From assembly GCA_963780635.1 (NCBI GenBank), contig CAWACW010000012.1:124001-188000 (forward strand): DNA of 64,000 nucleotides. Direction: 5' to 3'. The notes below the pieces were generated by a model. It saw only the letters and a list, made by a program, of their open reading frames with translations. It made no database searches and was not told the origin of the DNA. Of this stretch, positions 1 through 8,379 are shown piece by piece. Position numbers and translations under genes: made by a program. Numbering within the stretch: position 1 is the first letter of the stretch; each line of letters starts with the position of its first letter. The stretch comes from DATEPR01 sp963780635 (GTDB lineage: Bacteria > Actinomycetota > Actinomycetes > Mycobacteriales > Pseudonocardiaceae).

Positions 1-375
1 GAGGCTGGGCACGGTTTCGGCCGCGTAGGTCCAGATCTCCGTCGCCTCGGCTTCCTCGGCGAGGAAGCGCTCGAACCAGTCAGGTACGGCGTCGCCGTAC
101 CCGAGCTGCCAGCCGCGGTCCTCGGTGGCTGCCGCGGCCAGGTGCAGGAGCTGGTCGAGCGTGGCTGGGTCGACGCCGTAGGCCTGGCCGAGCAGGCGGA
201 CCGTGCGCGGCAGGATGACCTGCTTGGCGGACTCGATGCGGCTGATCGTCGCCCGGCTCAACCCGGTTGCCGACGCGGCACCCTCCATCGTGGCGAACCC
301 GGCGGCGATCCGGAGCTCCTTGAGCTGCCGCGCCAACTGCCGGCGACGCACGGCGGGCCCGATCTCGGCTGGCAT
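1..375 (-). CDS. XRE-family regulator, DUF5753 type (3' part outside window)
   Basis: The visible N-terminal 125 residues contain a helix-turn-helix at about residues 15-60 (LSRATISRIESAK is the recognition helix region). They end in IWTYAAETVPSL, the usual beginning of the DUF5753 domain found in actinomycete XRE regulators. The ATG at 375 is the first in-frame start before the HTH. The C-terminal half continues beyond base 1. Members of this family are often paired with DUF397 proteins and affect differentiation; no DUF397 partner is visible here. Target genes are unknown. Confidence 0.8.
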   Translation of the reverse strand, partial: MPAEIGPAVRRRQLARQLKELRIAAGFATMEGAASATGLSRATISRIESAKQVILPRTVRLLGQAYGVDPATLDQLLHLAAAATEDRGWQLGYGDAVPDWFERFLAEEAEATEIWTYAAETVPSL

Positions 376-476
376 CCAGTGGTCTCCTCGGTCCGGGTGG
401 AGTGCCGGCCAGTCTGCCGGGTGTGGACCTGGAGATCGAGCGTGTTCAGCCGATCGAGCTATCCGTGGTGCACGTT

Positions 477-848
477 TCACCATGCACGGTCGCCGCGGCT
501 GCTCCGCTTCCGCTGCACCAGTTCGTAGATCTGCTGGTCGGGAGCGCGAAAGTGCAGGTACCGGTCGCGCGCATTCTCCGCGATCGGGCCCACCTCGACA
601 CCGGCCGCCCGCAGGGTCGCGGCCGCATCGTCCACGTCATCGACCAGGAACCCGATGGACCTGGCCGTGTCTGCCATGCCGCCGGGCGAGGCCACCGCGA
701 ACGCCGAGCCGTCCGGCAGGTCGAACATGTCTGCTTCGGCTCCGGGCACCGTCGCGCCGGCCAGCGACAACGTGTCCCGCAGAAACCGTGCCATCTGCGC
801 GCGATGTTCCGTCGCGGAGCCGGCGAAGACCAGGCCGAGAATGCGCAT
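477..848 (-). CDS. VOC/glyoxalase-superfamily protein
   Basis: A 123-residue protein with the single-domain VOC fold pattern: an N-terminal MRILGLVFAG strand, a central FDLPDGSAFAVA segment, a GFLVDDVDDAAATLRAAG helix and a terminal LHFRAPDQQIYELVQ strand. Such proteins bind a metal or small ligand in dimers (glyoxalases, dioxygenases, resistance proteins); the substrate cannot be assigned. It lies 25 bp downstream of the SDR gene in the same direction, so the two are probably co-transcribed from the TetR-controlled promoter. Confidence 0.75.
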   Translation of the reverse strand: MRILGLVFAGSATEHRAQMARFLRDTLSLAGATVPGAEADMFDLPDGSAFAVASPGGMADTARSIGFLVDDVDDAAATLRAAGVEVGPIAENARDRYLHFRAPDQQIYELVQRKRSSRGDRAW

Positions 849-873
849 GGCGCCATGGTGCGCCGAGCGCTCG

Positions 874-1605
874 TCAGCTCTGGGCGGTGGGGCGGACGAC
901 GATGTCGCCGACGTCCACCTCGTCGGGCTGCTCGATGGCGAACGCGATCGCCGCGCTGATCGCGGCCGGCGGGATCGCCAGCGTGTCCTTGGCGGCGGTC
1001 AGCTCCGCTCGCAGCCGATCATCGGCCACGGACTCGACGAACTCGGTCCGGACGAAACCGGGCGATACCACCGTCACCCGCAGGTTCTCCCCCGCTTCCT
1101 GGCGCAGCCCTTCGGAAATGGTGCGCACCGCGTTCTTCGTGCCCGCGTACACGGTCTGGTTCGGCACGACCCGCAGGCCCGCCGTCGACACGACGTTCAC
1201 GAAGTGCCCACTACCCTGCGCCCGGAACACCGGCAGCGCCGCCGCGATCCCGTACAGCACGCCCTTGATGTTCACGTCCACCATCGCCTCCCACTCCTCG
1301 ACTCGCAGGTCGTCCAGTGGGGAGATCGGCCCGATACCCGCGTTGCTGATCAGCACGTCCAGGCGGCCGAAGCGATCGCGGGCCAGCTCGACCAGCGCGG
1401 TGAGGTCCGCCCGTCGCGTCACGTCGGTCACCGCGTAGGCGACCTGCGGCTCCGCGATCCGCGAGGCGACATCGGCCAGGCGGTCGGCTCGGCGCGCACC
1501 CAGTACGACCCGGGCTCCCCGCTCGGCCAACCGCACGGCCGTGGCCGCGCCGATTCCGCTGCTCGCGCCTGTGATCGCGATGACTTTGCCGTCGATTCCC
1601 GACAT
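874..1605 (-). CDS. short-chain dehydrogenase/reductase
   Basis: A classical SDR of 243 residues. It has the NAD(P)-binding TGASSGIG motif at residues 12-19, NAG at 88-90, catalytic Ser near 140, and Tyr153 and Lys157 in YAGTK. The start is the ATG at 1605; an open frame runs far upstream but has no SDR homology and crosses the operator region. The gene is divergent from the TetR regulator at 1699 and leads a two-gene unit with the VOC protein. The substrate is unknown; SDRs of this subgroup reduce or oxidise small carbonyls. Confidence 0.9.
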   Translation of the reverse strand: MSGIDGKVIAITGASSGIGAATAVRLAERGARVVLGARRADRLADVASRIAEPQVAYAVTDVTRRADLTALVELARDRFGRLDVLISNAGIGPISPLDDLRVEEWEAMVDVNIKGVLYGIAAALPVFRAQGSGHFVNVVSTAGLRVVPNQTVYAGTKNAVRTISEGLRQEAGENLRVTVVSPGFVRTEFVESVADDRLRAELTAAKDTLAIPPAAISAAIAFAIEQPDEVDVGDIVVRPTAQS

Positions 1606-1627
1606 CAGCACATCCCCTACAATCGAA

Positions 1628-1676
1628 CCGGACACGTGTCCGGATTTACGTCCGACGGTAGTGGACACGTGTCCGG
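1628..1676. promoter_or_regulatory. twin palindromic operator between SDR and TetR genes
   Basis: The perfect 16-bp palindrome CCGGACACGTGTCCGG (1628-1643) is followed by a second copy of its core, GGACACGTGTCC (1663-1674). Their centres are 33 bp apart, about three helical turns, in the intergenic region of a divergent TetR/SDR pair. This is the expected layout for an autoregulating TetR that also represses the SDR-VOC unit. Confidence 0.75.
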
Positions 1677-1698
1677 TTAGCCAGGTGGGAGGAGTGAG

Positions 1699-2259
1699 AT
1701 GGCCGACACACGACGCACGACGCTGCGCTCCGACGCCGAACAGAACCGCGCGCGCATCCTCGACGTCGCCCGCGCGGCACTCGCCGCGGCCGGCGATGTC
1801 ACGCTGAACTCCATCGCCAAGCAGGCAGGCGTCGGCCAGGGCACGCTCTACCGGCACTTCCCCACCCGTGAAGCCCTCGTGCTCGCCGTCTACCGGCAGG
1901 ACGTCGGCGAACTCGTCGACGCCGCCGCCACGCTGCTGGCCGAACACGAGCCGTGGGAAGCATTGCGACTCTGGTTCGACCGGCTGGCCACGTTCGGCCG
2001 GATCAAACACGGCCTCGCCGGGGTGCTGCACGCCGCCACGCGCGCCGATCTGTCCAGCGAGCACTACCAGCCGGTGATCGACGCCATCGACCGGCTGCTG
2101 CACGCATGCCAGGCCGACGGCGGGATGCGCGCGGATGTCGACGCCGAGGAAGTGCTGATGCTGGTCAGTTTCCTGTGGCACAGCGACACCGACACCGACT
2201 GGCAACGGCGCTCCCAGCACATGCTGCGGATCGTGCTGGACGGCCTGCGCTGTCCCTAA
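1699..2259 (+). CDS. TetR-family transcriptional repressor
   Basis: A 186-residue TetR protein. The N-terminal HTH occupies about residues 33-52 (SIAKQAGVGQGTLYRHF), preceded by a helix starting near RSDAEQNRARIL. The rest is an all-helical ligand-binding domain. GGAGG lies about 10 bp before the ATG. It is divergent from the SDR-VOC pair with twin palindromes in between, so local autorepression and control of the SDR are likely. The ligand is unknown, possibly a substrate of the SDR. Confidence 0.9.
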   Translation: MADTRRTTLRSDAEQNRARILDVARAALAAAGDVTLNSIAKQAGVGQGTLYRHFPTREALVLAVYRQDVGELVDAAATLLAEHEPWEALRLWFDRLATFGRIKHGLAGVLHAATRADLSSEHYQPVIDAIDRLLHACQADGGMRADVDAEEVLMLVSFLWHSDTDTDWQRRSQHMLRIVLDGLRCP

Positions 2260-2284
2260 TGGCGTGTCTTGATCGGCCGGGACT

Positions 2285-3142
2285 TCAGGAGCGCTGTCGC
2301 CACTCAGCGGCGATGTGCCACAACGGTGTGACCGGATCGGGCCCGATCGCCAGTCCCTGCAACGCCTCGACAGCCGAATCCAGCTCCCTCGCGTGCTCGC
2401 CCTCGGGGACGAACGCGCCGGCGAAGTAGTGCTCGAGATAGAGCACCGACGGCATATTGGGGAACTCGTAGCGCACGAACGACCCACCCACTCCTGGATG
2501 CCAGCCGATGCGAGAAGGCACGATCCACAGCTCGATGTTCGGCCGAGCGCACGTCCGCGCCAGGTGAGCCAGCTGGTCTGCCATCGCGGCAGGCGGGAGG
2601 ACGGGATTCCGGAGCGCGTCCACGCCGAGCAGAGCCACCAAACGCACTGGATCGGCGCGGATGATGATGTCCTGGCGCTCCATTCTGTCCACCACACGCG
2701 GCTCGACGTCAGCGTGCCGGCCATTCTCCGAAAGAATCACCCGGGCATGGTCCGGCCGCTGCAGCAGGCCGGGGATCAGAGCGGGTGACCACTCGGTGAT
2801 TACGGTCGCTGCCCGTTCGGTCTGCATGATCGCGGCGAGTTGCTTGCTGCCGCGGGCGCCCAGTTCGCCGACCGCCAGCCAGTTCCGTTCGCTGGCATCG
2901 CGGGCGAGGTCGAGGATCCGTTCACGCTCGTCGGGCACTACGCGGAGCGCGGCCACGATCATCGCCACCATCTCCAACTTCGGTACCCGGTGACCGTTCT
3001 CCCACAAGGACAGGTCGGTATGGGAGATGGCCAGCAGCCGGGCGAGTTCGCGCAGCCCCAGGCCGCAGCCGCGTCGGGCGTCCCGTAGCGCGGCGGACAG
3101 CGCGCGAGCACGCGGCGTGCCGACCGAAGTGGTGGCGATCAT
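2285..3142 (-). CDS. XRE-family regulator with DUF5753 domain
   Basis: A 285-residue protein. The N-terminal HTH (about residues 27-55, LARLLAISHTDLSLWENG) is followed by a complete DUF5753-type domain. Recognisable markers are ITEWSPALIPGLLQ, the RADPVRLVALLGVDALR segment and a FVRYEFPNMPSVLYLEH strand. The ATG at 3142 is preceded by GGACGGG; the frame stays open upstream but without homology. It is divergent from the small membrane protein/XRE pair at 3309-3784, which it may control. Confidence 0.85.
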   Translation of the reverse strand: MIATTSVGTPRARALSAALRDARRGCGLGLRELARLLAISHTDLSLWENGHRVPKLEMVAMIVAALRVVPDERERILDLARDASERNWLAVGELGARGSKQLAAIMQTERAATVITEWSPALIPGLLQRPDHARVILSENGRHADVEPRVVDRMERQDIIIRADPVRLVALLGVDALRNPVLPPAAMADQLAHLARTCARPNIELWIVPSRIGWHPGVGGSFVRYEFPNMPSVLYLEHYFAGAFVPEGEHARELDSAVEALQGLAIGPDPVTPLWHIAAEWRQRS

Positions 3143-3308
3143 GAAACATCCCGTCCAGTTCGACTCGGCAGCGACACCTCCTTCAACGCAGCCGAGGGGC
3201 CGAACATGAGGGAGTTTCACCACTCCGAGTGATCGTTTACGTACGTTGCGCCATGTACGGTACACAACGAGTGCCGCTCCCCCCGTGCCGTCTCACCAGG
3301 AGGTTTTG

Positions 3309-3452
3309 GTGACCGACCCGCTGTCCGACGTGCTGATCGCCGTGATTCTCGTGTGCACGCCGATACTTACCGTGCTGCTGCCACGCGATCCGCTGATCCG
3401 GCGCTGGCTGACCAAGCGCGCCATCCGCCGGTTCCGCAGGGGCGTCCGGTGA
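3309..3452 (+). CDS. small single-pass membrane protein (47 aa)
   Basis: A tiny protein with one hydrophobic segment (VLIAVILVCTPILTVLL, about residues 8-24) followed by a very basic tail rich in Arg. This is a typical N-out/C-in single-pass arrangement. The GTG start is chosen because AGGAGG lies at 3298-3303, 5 bp upstream. Its stop overlaps the GTG of the next gene (GTGA), so it is translationally coupled to the small XRE regulator. Function unknown; a membrane anchor or signal partner for that regulator is only inference. Confidence 0.6.
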   Translation: MTDPLSDVLIAVILVCTPILTVLLPRDPLIRRWLTKRAIRRFRRGVR

Positions 3453-3784
3453 AGGCCGAACACCTCGACCCGTGGGCGAACGGGATGATCGACAAGGCGA
3501 CCGAGGCGGCGATCACCCGCGCCATCGGCGATCTGTTGCGCCGGGCGCGGCTGGCCAGTGGGCTGAAGATGGTCGAGCTGGCAGATCGGTGCGGGGTATC
3601 GCAGTCGGTGCTGTGCCGGGTGGAACTCGGCCGCCGTACGCCGGGCGTGCCGCTGCTGATCACGCTGTGCTCGGCACTGGGCATCAGGCTGTCCGACGTG
3701 CTCCGCGCGGCCGAGGACGCCGCGGTGCCACTGCCGACGCATCATCGCGCAGGCAGGTTCCGCGACCTGCTCGGCGGGCCTTAG
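3449..3784 (+). CDS. small XRE-family DNA-binding protein
   Basis: A 111-residue protein with one HTH_3-type domain at about residues 28-85 (LKMVELADRCGVSQSVLCRVELGRR). The GTG start at 3449 overlaps the previous gene's stop, giving coupled translation with the 47-aa membrane protein. There is no sensory domain, so it probably works as a dimer with partner input. The target is unknown. Confidence 0.75.
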   Translation: MKAEHLDPWANGMIDKATEAAITRAIGDLLRRARLASGLKMVELADRCGVSQSVLCRVELGRRTPGVPLLITLCSALGIRLSDVLRAAEDAAVPLPTHHRAGRFRDLLGGP

Positions 3785-3816
3785 TCGTCGACGTTCCTTC
3801 GGGGGTCGGGCGGGTG

Positions 3817-3847
3817 TTGACCTTCACCCTGGGGCAAGCCGCAGAGT
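3817..3847 (+). promoter_or_regulatory. candidate MerR-type promoter with 19-bp spacer
   Basis: TTGACC (3817-3822) is separated by 19 bp from a weak -10-like CAGAGT (3842-3847). The spacer holds an imperfect dyad (CTTcaCCCtGGGgcAAG). Long spacers with a central dyad are the hallmark of MerR-activated promoters. It lies 40 bp before the MerR start codon, suggesting autoregulation. The -10 match is poor, so confidence is low. Confidence 0.35.
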
Positions 3848-3886
3848 GGTCGTGACCGGGCACCCGCCCGGAACGAGGAGCCCTCC

Positions 3887-4718
3887 ATGAGCATGGTCAG
3901 CATCGGCGAGTTCGCCCGGCTGTCGCGGCTCTCAGCCAAGGCCCTGCGCTTGTACGACGAACTCGGACTACTGGTGCCGGCCCACGTCGACGCGGATACC
4001 GGCTATCGCTGGTATGCGGTCACACAGCTCGACCAGGCCGGCCTGGTGGCCTCGCTGCGCCGGGCCGGTGTCCCGCTTGCCCAGATCAGGGACATCCTGG
4101 CTCTGGATCGGGCACCGGCCGCCGAGGCGATCCGCGCCTACTGGGCCCAGGCCGAAGCTGAGCATGCCGCCCAGCGCGTGCTGGTCGGCCGCCTCGTTGA
4201 TCGCCTGCACGGGAAGAAGTCCGCCATGTATGAGGTCACCGTCCGCGACATCCCTGAGCGCAGCCTGCTCAGCCTGCTCAGCAGGGTGAACCAGGACGAG
4301 CTGGAGCCCATGACGAGAGAGCTGTTCATCCACCGGTTGCGCGGTGGCGGTGTGCCTCGCATCGAGGGGATCGCCGGCGCGCCGTTCACGATCTACCACG
4401 GGGAGGTGAGCGCAGACAGCGACGGCCCGGTCGAGTGGTGCTGGCCGGTGCCCGAGGACCGGGCCGCCGAGATCGCGGCCGGGTTCCCCGATCTGACCCT
4501 GCGCAGGGAGCCCGCGCACCAGGAAGCGTTCGTCCGCCACGAAGACGCCCGGACGGTGGGCCAGCGGAACCCAGGTCGAGGTCGCGGTCGGCGCCCTGTT
4601 CGCCTGGGCTTCGGCGCAGAATCGCCAGCCGTCCGGAGGCGTACGCGGTGTGTTGGTCCCCGACCCTGCCAACAGGGGGACCGGGCCGTACACCGAATTC
4701 GCCCTGTCGCTGCGCTGA
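3887..4718 (+). pseudogene. MerR-family regulator with GyrI-like effector domain, frameshifted
   Basis: The N-terminal MerR HTH (residues 1-70, IGEFARLSRLSAKALRLYDE) is followed by a coiled linker and a GyrI/SOUL-like ligand domain from about residue 100. The frame runs intact to about base 4550. The true C-terminus, ALFAWASAQNRQPSGG to TEFALSLR, is found only one frame over, ending at the TGA at 4716-4718. One extra base in about 4541-4580 explains this. If the base is a sequencing error, the gene encodes a normal protein of about 276 residues. If real, the readable frame continues into an unrelated Arg-rich tail to 4747. Confidence 0.8.
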
Positions 4719-4812
4719 ACCGACGCGCGAAGCGCCGGCGCCCATAACGATCCTCTCGGTGCCCGCGCCATGCGCGAGCGGCGAGACGGGCTCCGCAGAG
4801 CCGGCAGGCCGC

Positions 4813-5598
4813 TTATCCCGGATCGACTCCCGGAGGATTTCCGACGTCGACCACCTGGTCGTCGACCTCGAGGCCGGACCAGCCGGATGCCTCGATCGCC
4901 CGGTAGCCCGCCATGATGATCGATTTGGTGAGCGCGACGGCGAGTGGTGCGTCGCGTTCGGTGTAGGCCGACAGGAGGCGTTCGTGGTCCTCGACGGAGC
5001 GGTCGAGGCGGCCGGGGAAGGACAGGCTGAGGTGGCGCAGTTGCAAGGTGCGCAGGCCGAGGGTGGACAGCAGCCGGGTGAGCTGGTGGTTGCCCGCGAT
5101 CTCGGCCTCGGCCTGGCGGAAGGCGACGTTGTGCCAGAAGTAGGACTCGACGTCGCCCTGATCGGCGTCGGCGCGCAGCTGGTCGTGCCAGCCGCGCAGC
5201 ACGCCGAGGCCGTCGCCGCCGATGTTGTCCACGATCAGCTCGCTGACCAGGCCGTGCAGGCTGGCCCGCACCTCGTACATCTCCTTGACCTGCGACAACG
5301 TCACCAGCGCGACTCTGGGGCGGCGGCGGGCGGGGATGTCGACGAGGCCTTCGCGCTGCAGGGTGAGGAGGGCTTCGCGGACCGGGGTGCGGCTGCTGCC
5401 GTAGCGGCGGGCCAGTTCGACGGAGTTGACGTCCGAGCCGGGTGGGAGCCTGCCGTCGATGATGCGCATGGCGAGGTCTTCGACCATCTTGTCCACCAGG
5501 GACGTGTCGGACCTGGTCTCGCCGAGCATCCGGCCGAGGACGTCGCTGCCTTCGGGCCTGGGGACGCCTTCCAGTTCCTGCTGTTCCTCGACGGTCAT
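4813..5598 (-). CDS. GntR-family regulator, FadR/VanR subfamily
   Basis: A 261-residue protein. The winged helix lies at about residues 35-95 (VELARRYGSSRTPVREALLTLQREG). It is followed by an FCD-type all-helical effector domain with the metal-ligand-like His residues of this subfamily (FWHNVAFRQA, SVEDHERLLSAY). Its ATG overlaps the LysR stop (ATGA at 5598-5595), so two regulators are translated from one message. It probably controls the adjacent UbiX/molybdenum hydroxylase genes in response to an acidic metabolite; this is inference. Confidence 0.88.
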   Translation of the reverse strand: MTVEEQQELEGVPRPEGSDVLGRMLGETRSDTSLVDKMVEDLAMRIIDGRLPPGSDVNSVELARRYGSSRTPVREALLTLQREGLVDIPARRRPRVALVTLSQVKEMYEVRASLHGLVSELIVDNIGGDGLGVLRGWHDQLRADADQGDVESYFWHNVAFRQAEAEIAGNHQLTRLLSTLGLRTLQLRHLSLSFPGRLDRSVEDHERLLSAYTERDAPLAVALTKSIIMAGYRAIEASGWSGLEVDDQVVDVGNPPGVDPG

Positions 5599-6518
5599 CT
5601 GGTGGGCACCTCGACGTTCAGGTCGTCGACGGTGGTCTCCCGCAACACGTCGAGCATCAGGTGGGCGGCGGGCGGGTGGTTGGCGTCGCGCAACCGGACG
5701 GCGGCGATGCGGCGGTGCGGGGCCGGGGCGGCGATGGGTACGGCGATGACGTCGGGTCGTTGGGCGACCAGCGACAGCTTCGGTGCCGTGCTGACACCGA
5801 TCCGCGCGGCGACCAGGCCCTGCGCGGAGGGGTAGTCATCGGTGACGAACGTGATGTTCGGTTCGAAACCGGCGAGCCGGCACATCACGACGAACGCGTC
5901 GTCGTAGGGCGGCCGGTGGCCACGCACGATCCAGTCCTCACCGGCCAGTTCGGCCAGTTCCACCGACTTCTCGCCGGCCAGCGGGTGGTCGGGCGGGAAC
6001 AGCACGCACAGTGGGTCGTCGACCAGGTGGACCCATTCGATGTCGGCGGGCACGGTGCGCGGCGCGTAGTCGTAGTCCCAGATCAGCCCGAGGTGGATGG
6101 AGCCGTCGCGCAGGTAGGAGGGCATGTCGCCGGCGTGCGCGGAGCGCAGCACGATGCGGGTCTCCGGGTAGCGCTTCTGGTACTCGCGCACGACCCGCGG
6201 GATGAGGTCGGCGCCGGCGGTGGGGAACGCGCCCAGCCGCACCTGCGAGTGCCTGGCCTTGAGGTCGCGCATCTCGCGTTCGATGGTCGCGATGGAACCC
6301 AGCAGCACGGTGCTGCGTTCGGCCAGCACCCGGCCGGGTTCGGTGAGTTCCACGCCGCGCGGGCCGCGCACCATCAACTGCAGACCCAGTTGCCGTTCCA
6401 GCAACGCCATCTGCTGGGAGACGGCCGAATGGGTCATGAACAGCTCCTCGGCCGCCGCGGTGAACGATCCGCGTTCAGCGACCGCCGCGAAGATCCGCAG
6501 CCGCCGTACCTCCAGCAC
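5595..6518 (-). CDS. LysR-type transcriptional regulator
   Basis: A 307-residue LTTR. The N-terminal HTH spans residues 10-50 (GSFTAAAEELFMTHSAVSQQ), followed by a substrate-binding domain from about residue 90. It sits 27 bp downstream of the ubiX-like gene in the same direction and overlaps the GntR gene, giving a ubiX-lysR-gntR unit. The divergent catabolic operon starting at 7345 is preceded by an LTTR-like box at 7244-7258, so it is the probable activator of that operon. Confidence 0.9.
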   Translation of the reverse strand: MLEVRRLRIFAAVAERGSFTAAAEELFMTHSAVSQQMALLERQLGLQLMVRGPRGVELTEPGRVLAERSTVLLGSIATIEREMRDLKARHSQVRLGAFPTAGADLIPRVVREYQKRYPETRIVLRSAHAGDMPSYLRDGSIHLGLIWDYDYAPRTVPADIEWVHLVDDPLCVLFPPDHPLAGEKSVELAELAGEDWIVRGHRPPYDDAFVVMCRLAGFEPNITFVTDDYPSAQGLVAARIGVSTAPKLSLVAQRPDVIAVPIAAPAPHRRIAAVRLRDANHPPAAHLMLDVLRETTVDDLNVEVPTR

Positions 6519-6545
6519 CCGGGTTCCTACTCCGCGCGCGGGCGG

Positions 6546-7163
6546 TTAGCCGTCCACGCGCTCATCGCCGTGTCGATCATGTCCGTTGAGTTCACCCTGC
6601 CATGCCGCCGGCGCCAGTTCGGTCAGACCCACCCGGACCAGCGCACGACGCGCCGAGTGGTCGATCATGGCATCAATGGACTCCGGTCGAGGATAGAACG
6701 CCGGGACGGGTGGCGCGATGATCGCGCCCGCTTCGGTGGCGGCGACCATGGTGCGCAGGTGGCCGAGGTGCATGGGGGTCTCGCGGACCATGAGCAGCAG
6801 CGGCCTGCCCTCTTTGAGGCAGACGTCGGCGGCGCGGGTGACGAGGTCGTCGGTGTAGCAGTGGGCGATGGCGGACAGTGTCTTGATCGAGCACGGTGCG
6901 ACGACCATGGCGTCCACGGCGAACGAACCGGACGCGATGGCGGCGCCGATGTCACCGGAGCGGTAGCTGACGTCGGCCAGGGCCCGCACCTGCGCCAGGG
7001 ACACGTCGCATTCGTGGCGCAGCGTGACCGCACCGGCACCGGACACGACGAGGTGGGTTTCCACGTCCGGCGCGTCGCGCAGCAGGGTGAGCATGCGCAG
7101 CCCGTAGGCGGCGCCGCTGGCTCCGGTGATCGCCACGACCACCCGCCGACCCGCTCCCGCCAC
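6546..7163 (-). CDS. UbiX-family flavin prenyltransferase
   Basis: A protein of about 205 residues from the UbiX/Pad1 flavoprotein family, which makes the prenylated FMN used by UbiD-type decarboxylases. Visible marks are the N-terminal AITGASGAAYGLRML FMN-binding loop, APCSIKTLSAIAHCYTDDL, and the LLLMVRETPMHLGHLR segment. The GTG at 7163 is preferred because GGAGG lies 8 bp upstream; the frame is open to an ATG at 7205, which would add an atypical 14 residues. No UbiD gene is visible nearby. It is first in a unit with lysR and gntR, opposite a molybdenum hydroxylase operon. Confidence 0.85.
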   Translation of the reverse strand: MAGAGRRVVVAITGASGAAYGLRMLTLLRDAPDVETHLVVSGAGAVTLRHECDVSLAQVRALADVSYRSGDIGAAIASGSFAVDAMVVAPCSIKTLSAIAHCYTDDLVTRAADVCLKEGRPLLLMVRETPMHLGHLRTMVAATEAGAIIAPPVPAFYPRPESIDAMIDHSARRALVRVGLTELAPAAWQGELNGHDRHGDERVDG

Positions 7164-7243
7164 GCCGTGCACCTCCGTCACCTGGACTGATCCGACCGGG
7201 ATCATGTCATCACGGCGGCACGCAGTATTGCCAGCGGTGCGCT

Positions 7244-7258
7244 GTTAGCAGTTCTAAC
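7244..7258. promoter_or_regulatory. LysR-type box (T-N11-A) with dyad
   Basis: GTTAGCAGTTCTAAC has GTTAG/CTAAC arms with a 5-bp centre and fits the T-N11-A LTTR consensus. It lies about 86-100 bp before the amidohydrolase start and about 80 bp before the ubiX-like start, in the divergent promoter region. Confidence 0.5.
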
Positions 7259-7344
7259 CACGGGCAACAGCAAACGGCGCTGGTCCGGCGGAGGGATGCC
7301 TCATAACCTCAGAAAATCCCCGGACAAGGAAGGCGGGCCCACTG

Positions 7345-8379
7345 GTGAGCTCCGACCCCGTGATCGGCAGTCCGATCAGCACTGTCGTGGACGTGCACGC
7401 CCATGTGGTACCCGCGATGCTGTTGGACCAGCTGGCCGACGGCGAGGTCGACGGGTTCGCCGCGACCCGCACGGACGCCGGTTGGGTGGTGTCGGTGCCC
7501 GGTGTGGGTGACACCCGCCCGGTCGGGGCGCGGATGCTGGAGCCAGCGCTGCGCGCGAAGTGGCAGCAGGGCACGGGCATCACCCGGCATGTGCTCTCGC
7601 CCTGGTTGGACATCCAGTTCGGCAAGACCAGCCCCGCCGACGCACGTGACTGGGCGCGGCGGCTCAACGACGCGCTGAGCGAGACGGTGGCCGCCTCGCA
7701 GGACCACGCGGTGGGCCTGGCGACGATCGCGGTGGACGACGGCGAGCAGGCCGCGAAGGATCTCGCGGAGGCGGTGGCCCGCCCGGAGCTGGCGGGTGTG
7801 GTGCTCAACACGAACCCGGTCAGCGGGGTGGTGCTGCACGACCCGGGCCTGGAGCCACTGTGGACCGTGGCGGCCGAGTCGGGCACGCCGATCGTGCTGC
7901 ACCCGCCGACGTGTGGCCCGTCGGGTGAGCTGTCCACGCTGGGCGGGCTGGGCAACGTGTACGGCAGGCTGGTCGACAACACGTTCGAGGTGACCGAGCT
8001 GATCCTGCACGGCCTGCTGGACCGCCATCCCGGGCTGCGGCTGGTGCTGGTGCACGGCGGCGGTTTCCTGCCCTACGCGGCGACCCGGTTGGACGGCGGC
8101 TACCGCACCAAGGAGGCGTTCGCCGGTGAGCTGGCGCGGGAGAAGCCCTCGGCGTATCTGGGCGATTTCTACTACGACACGGTGACGCTGTCGCCGGGCG
8201 GCATCGCGTTCCTGGCCGGGCTGGTCGGCGCGGGGCACGTGCTGCTGGGCAGCGACTACCCGTTCGCGCTGGGCGACCCGGCGCCGGTGGCCACGGTGCG
8301 GGCCGCCGGGCTGTCCGAGTCCGACACCGAGGCGGTCCTGTCCGGGAACGCCACCGAACTGTTCTGGAGGAATGCGTGA
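7345..8379 (+). CDS. amidohydrolase-superfamily (ACMSD/amidohydrolase-2-like) enzyme
   Basis: A 344-residue metal-dependent TIM-barrel protein. DVHAHVVP (His18 and His20) forms the first metal motif, HGGGFLPYAATR carries the next His, and GSDYPFALGD carries the late catalytic Asp. Relatives include ACMSD, gamma-resorcylate decarboxylase and 4-oxalomesaconate hydratase LigJ, so C-C cleavage, hydration or decarboxylation of an aromatic-derived acid is likely. GTG start with AAGGAAGG upstream. It is first gene of the operon with the hydrolase and molybdenum hydroxylase, and its stop overlaps the next gene. Confidence 0.85.
   Translation: MSSDPVIGSPISTVVDVHAHVVPAMLLDQLADGEVDGFAATRTDAGWVVSVPGVGDTRPVGARMLEPALRAKWQQGTGITRHVLSPWLDIQFGKTSPADARDWARRLNDALSETVAASQDHAVGLATIAVDDGEQAAKDLAEAVARPELAGVVLNTNPVSGVVLHDPGLEPLWTVAAESGTPIVLHPPTCGPSGELSTLGGLGNVYGRLVDNTFEVTELILHGLLDRHPGLRLVLVHGGGFLPYAATRLDGGYRTKEAFAGELAREKPSAYLGDFYYDTVTLSPGGIAFLAGLVGAGHVLLGSDYPFALGDPAPVATVRAAGLSESDTEAVLSGNATELFWRNA

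Noticed and set aside
874..2724. SDR with a 370-residue N-terminal extension
   Set aside because: The frame stays open upstream of the ATG at 1605 but crosses the operator and the TetR gene and carries no homology.
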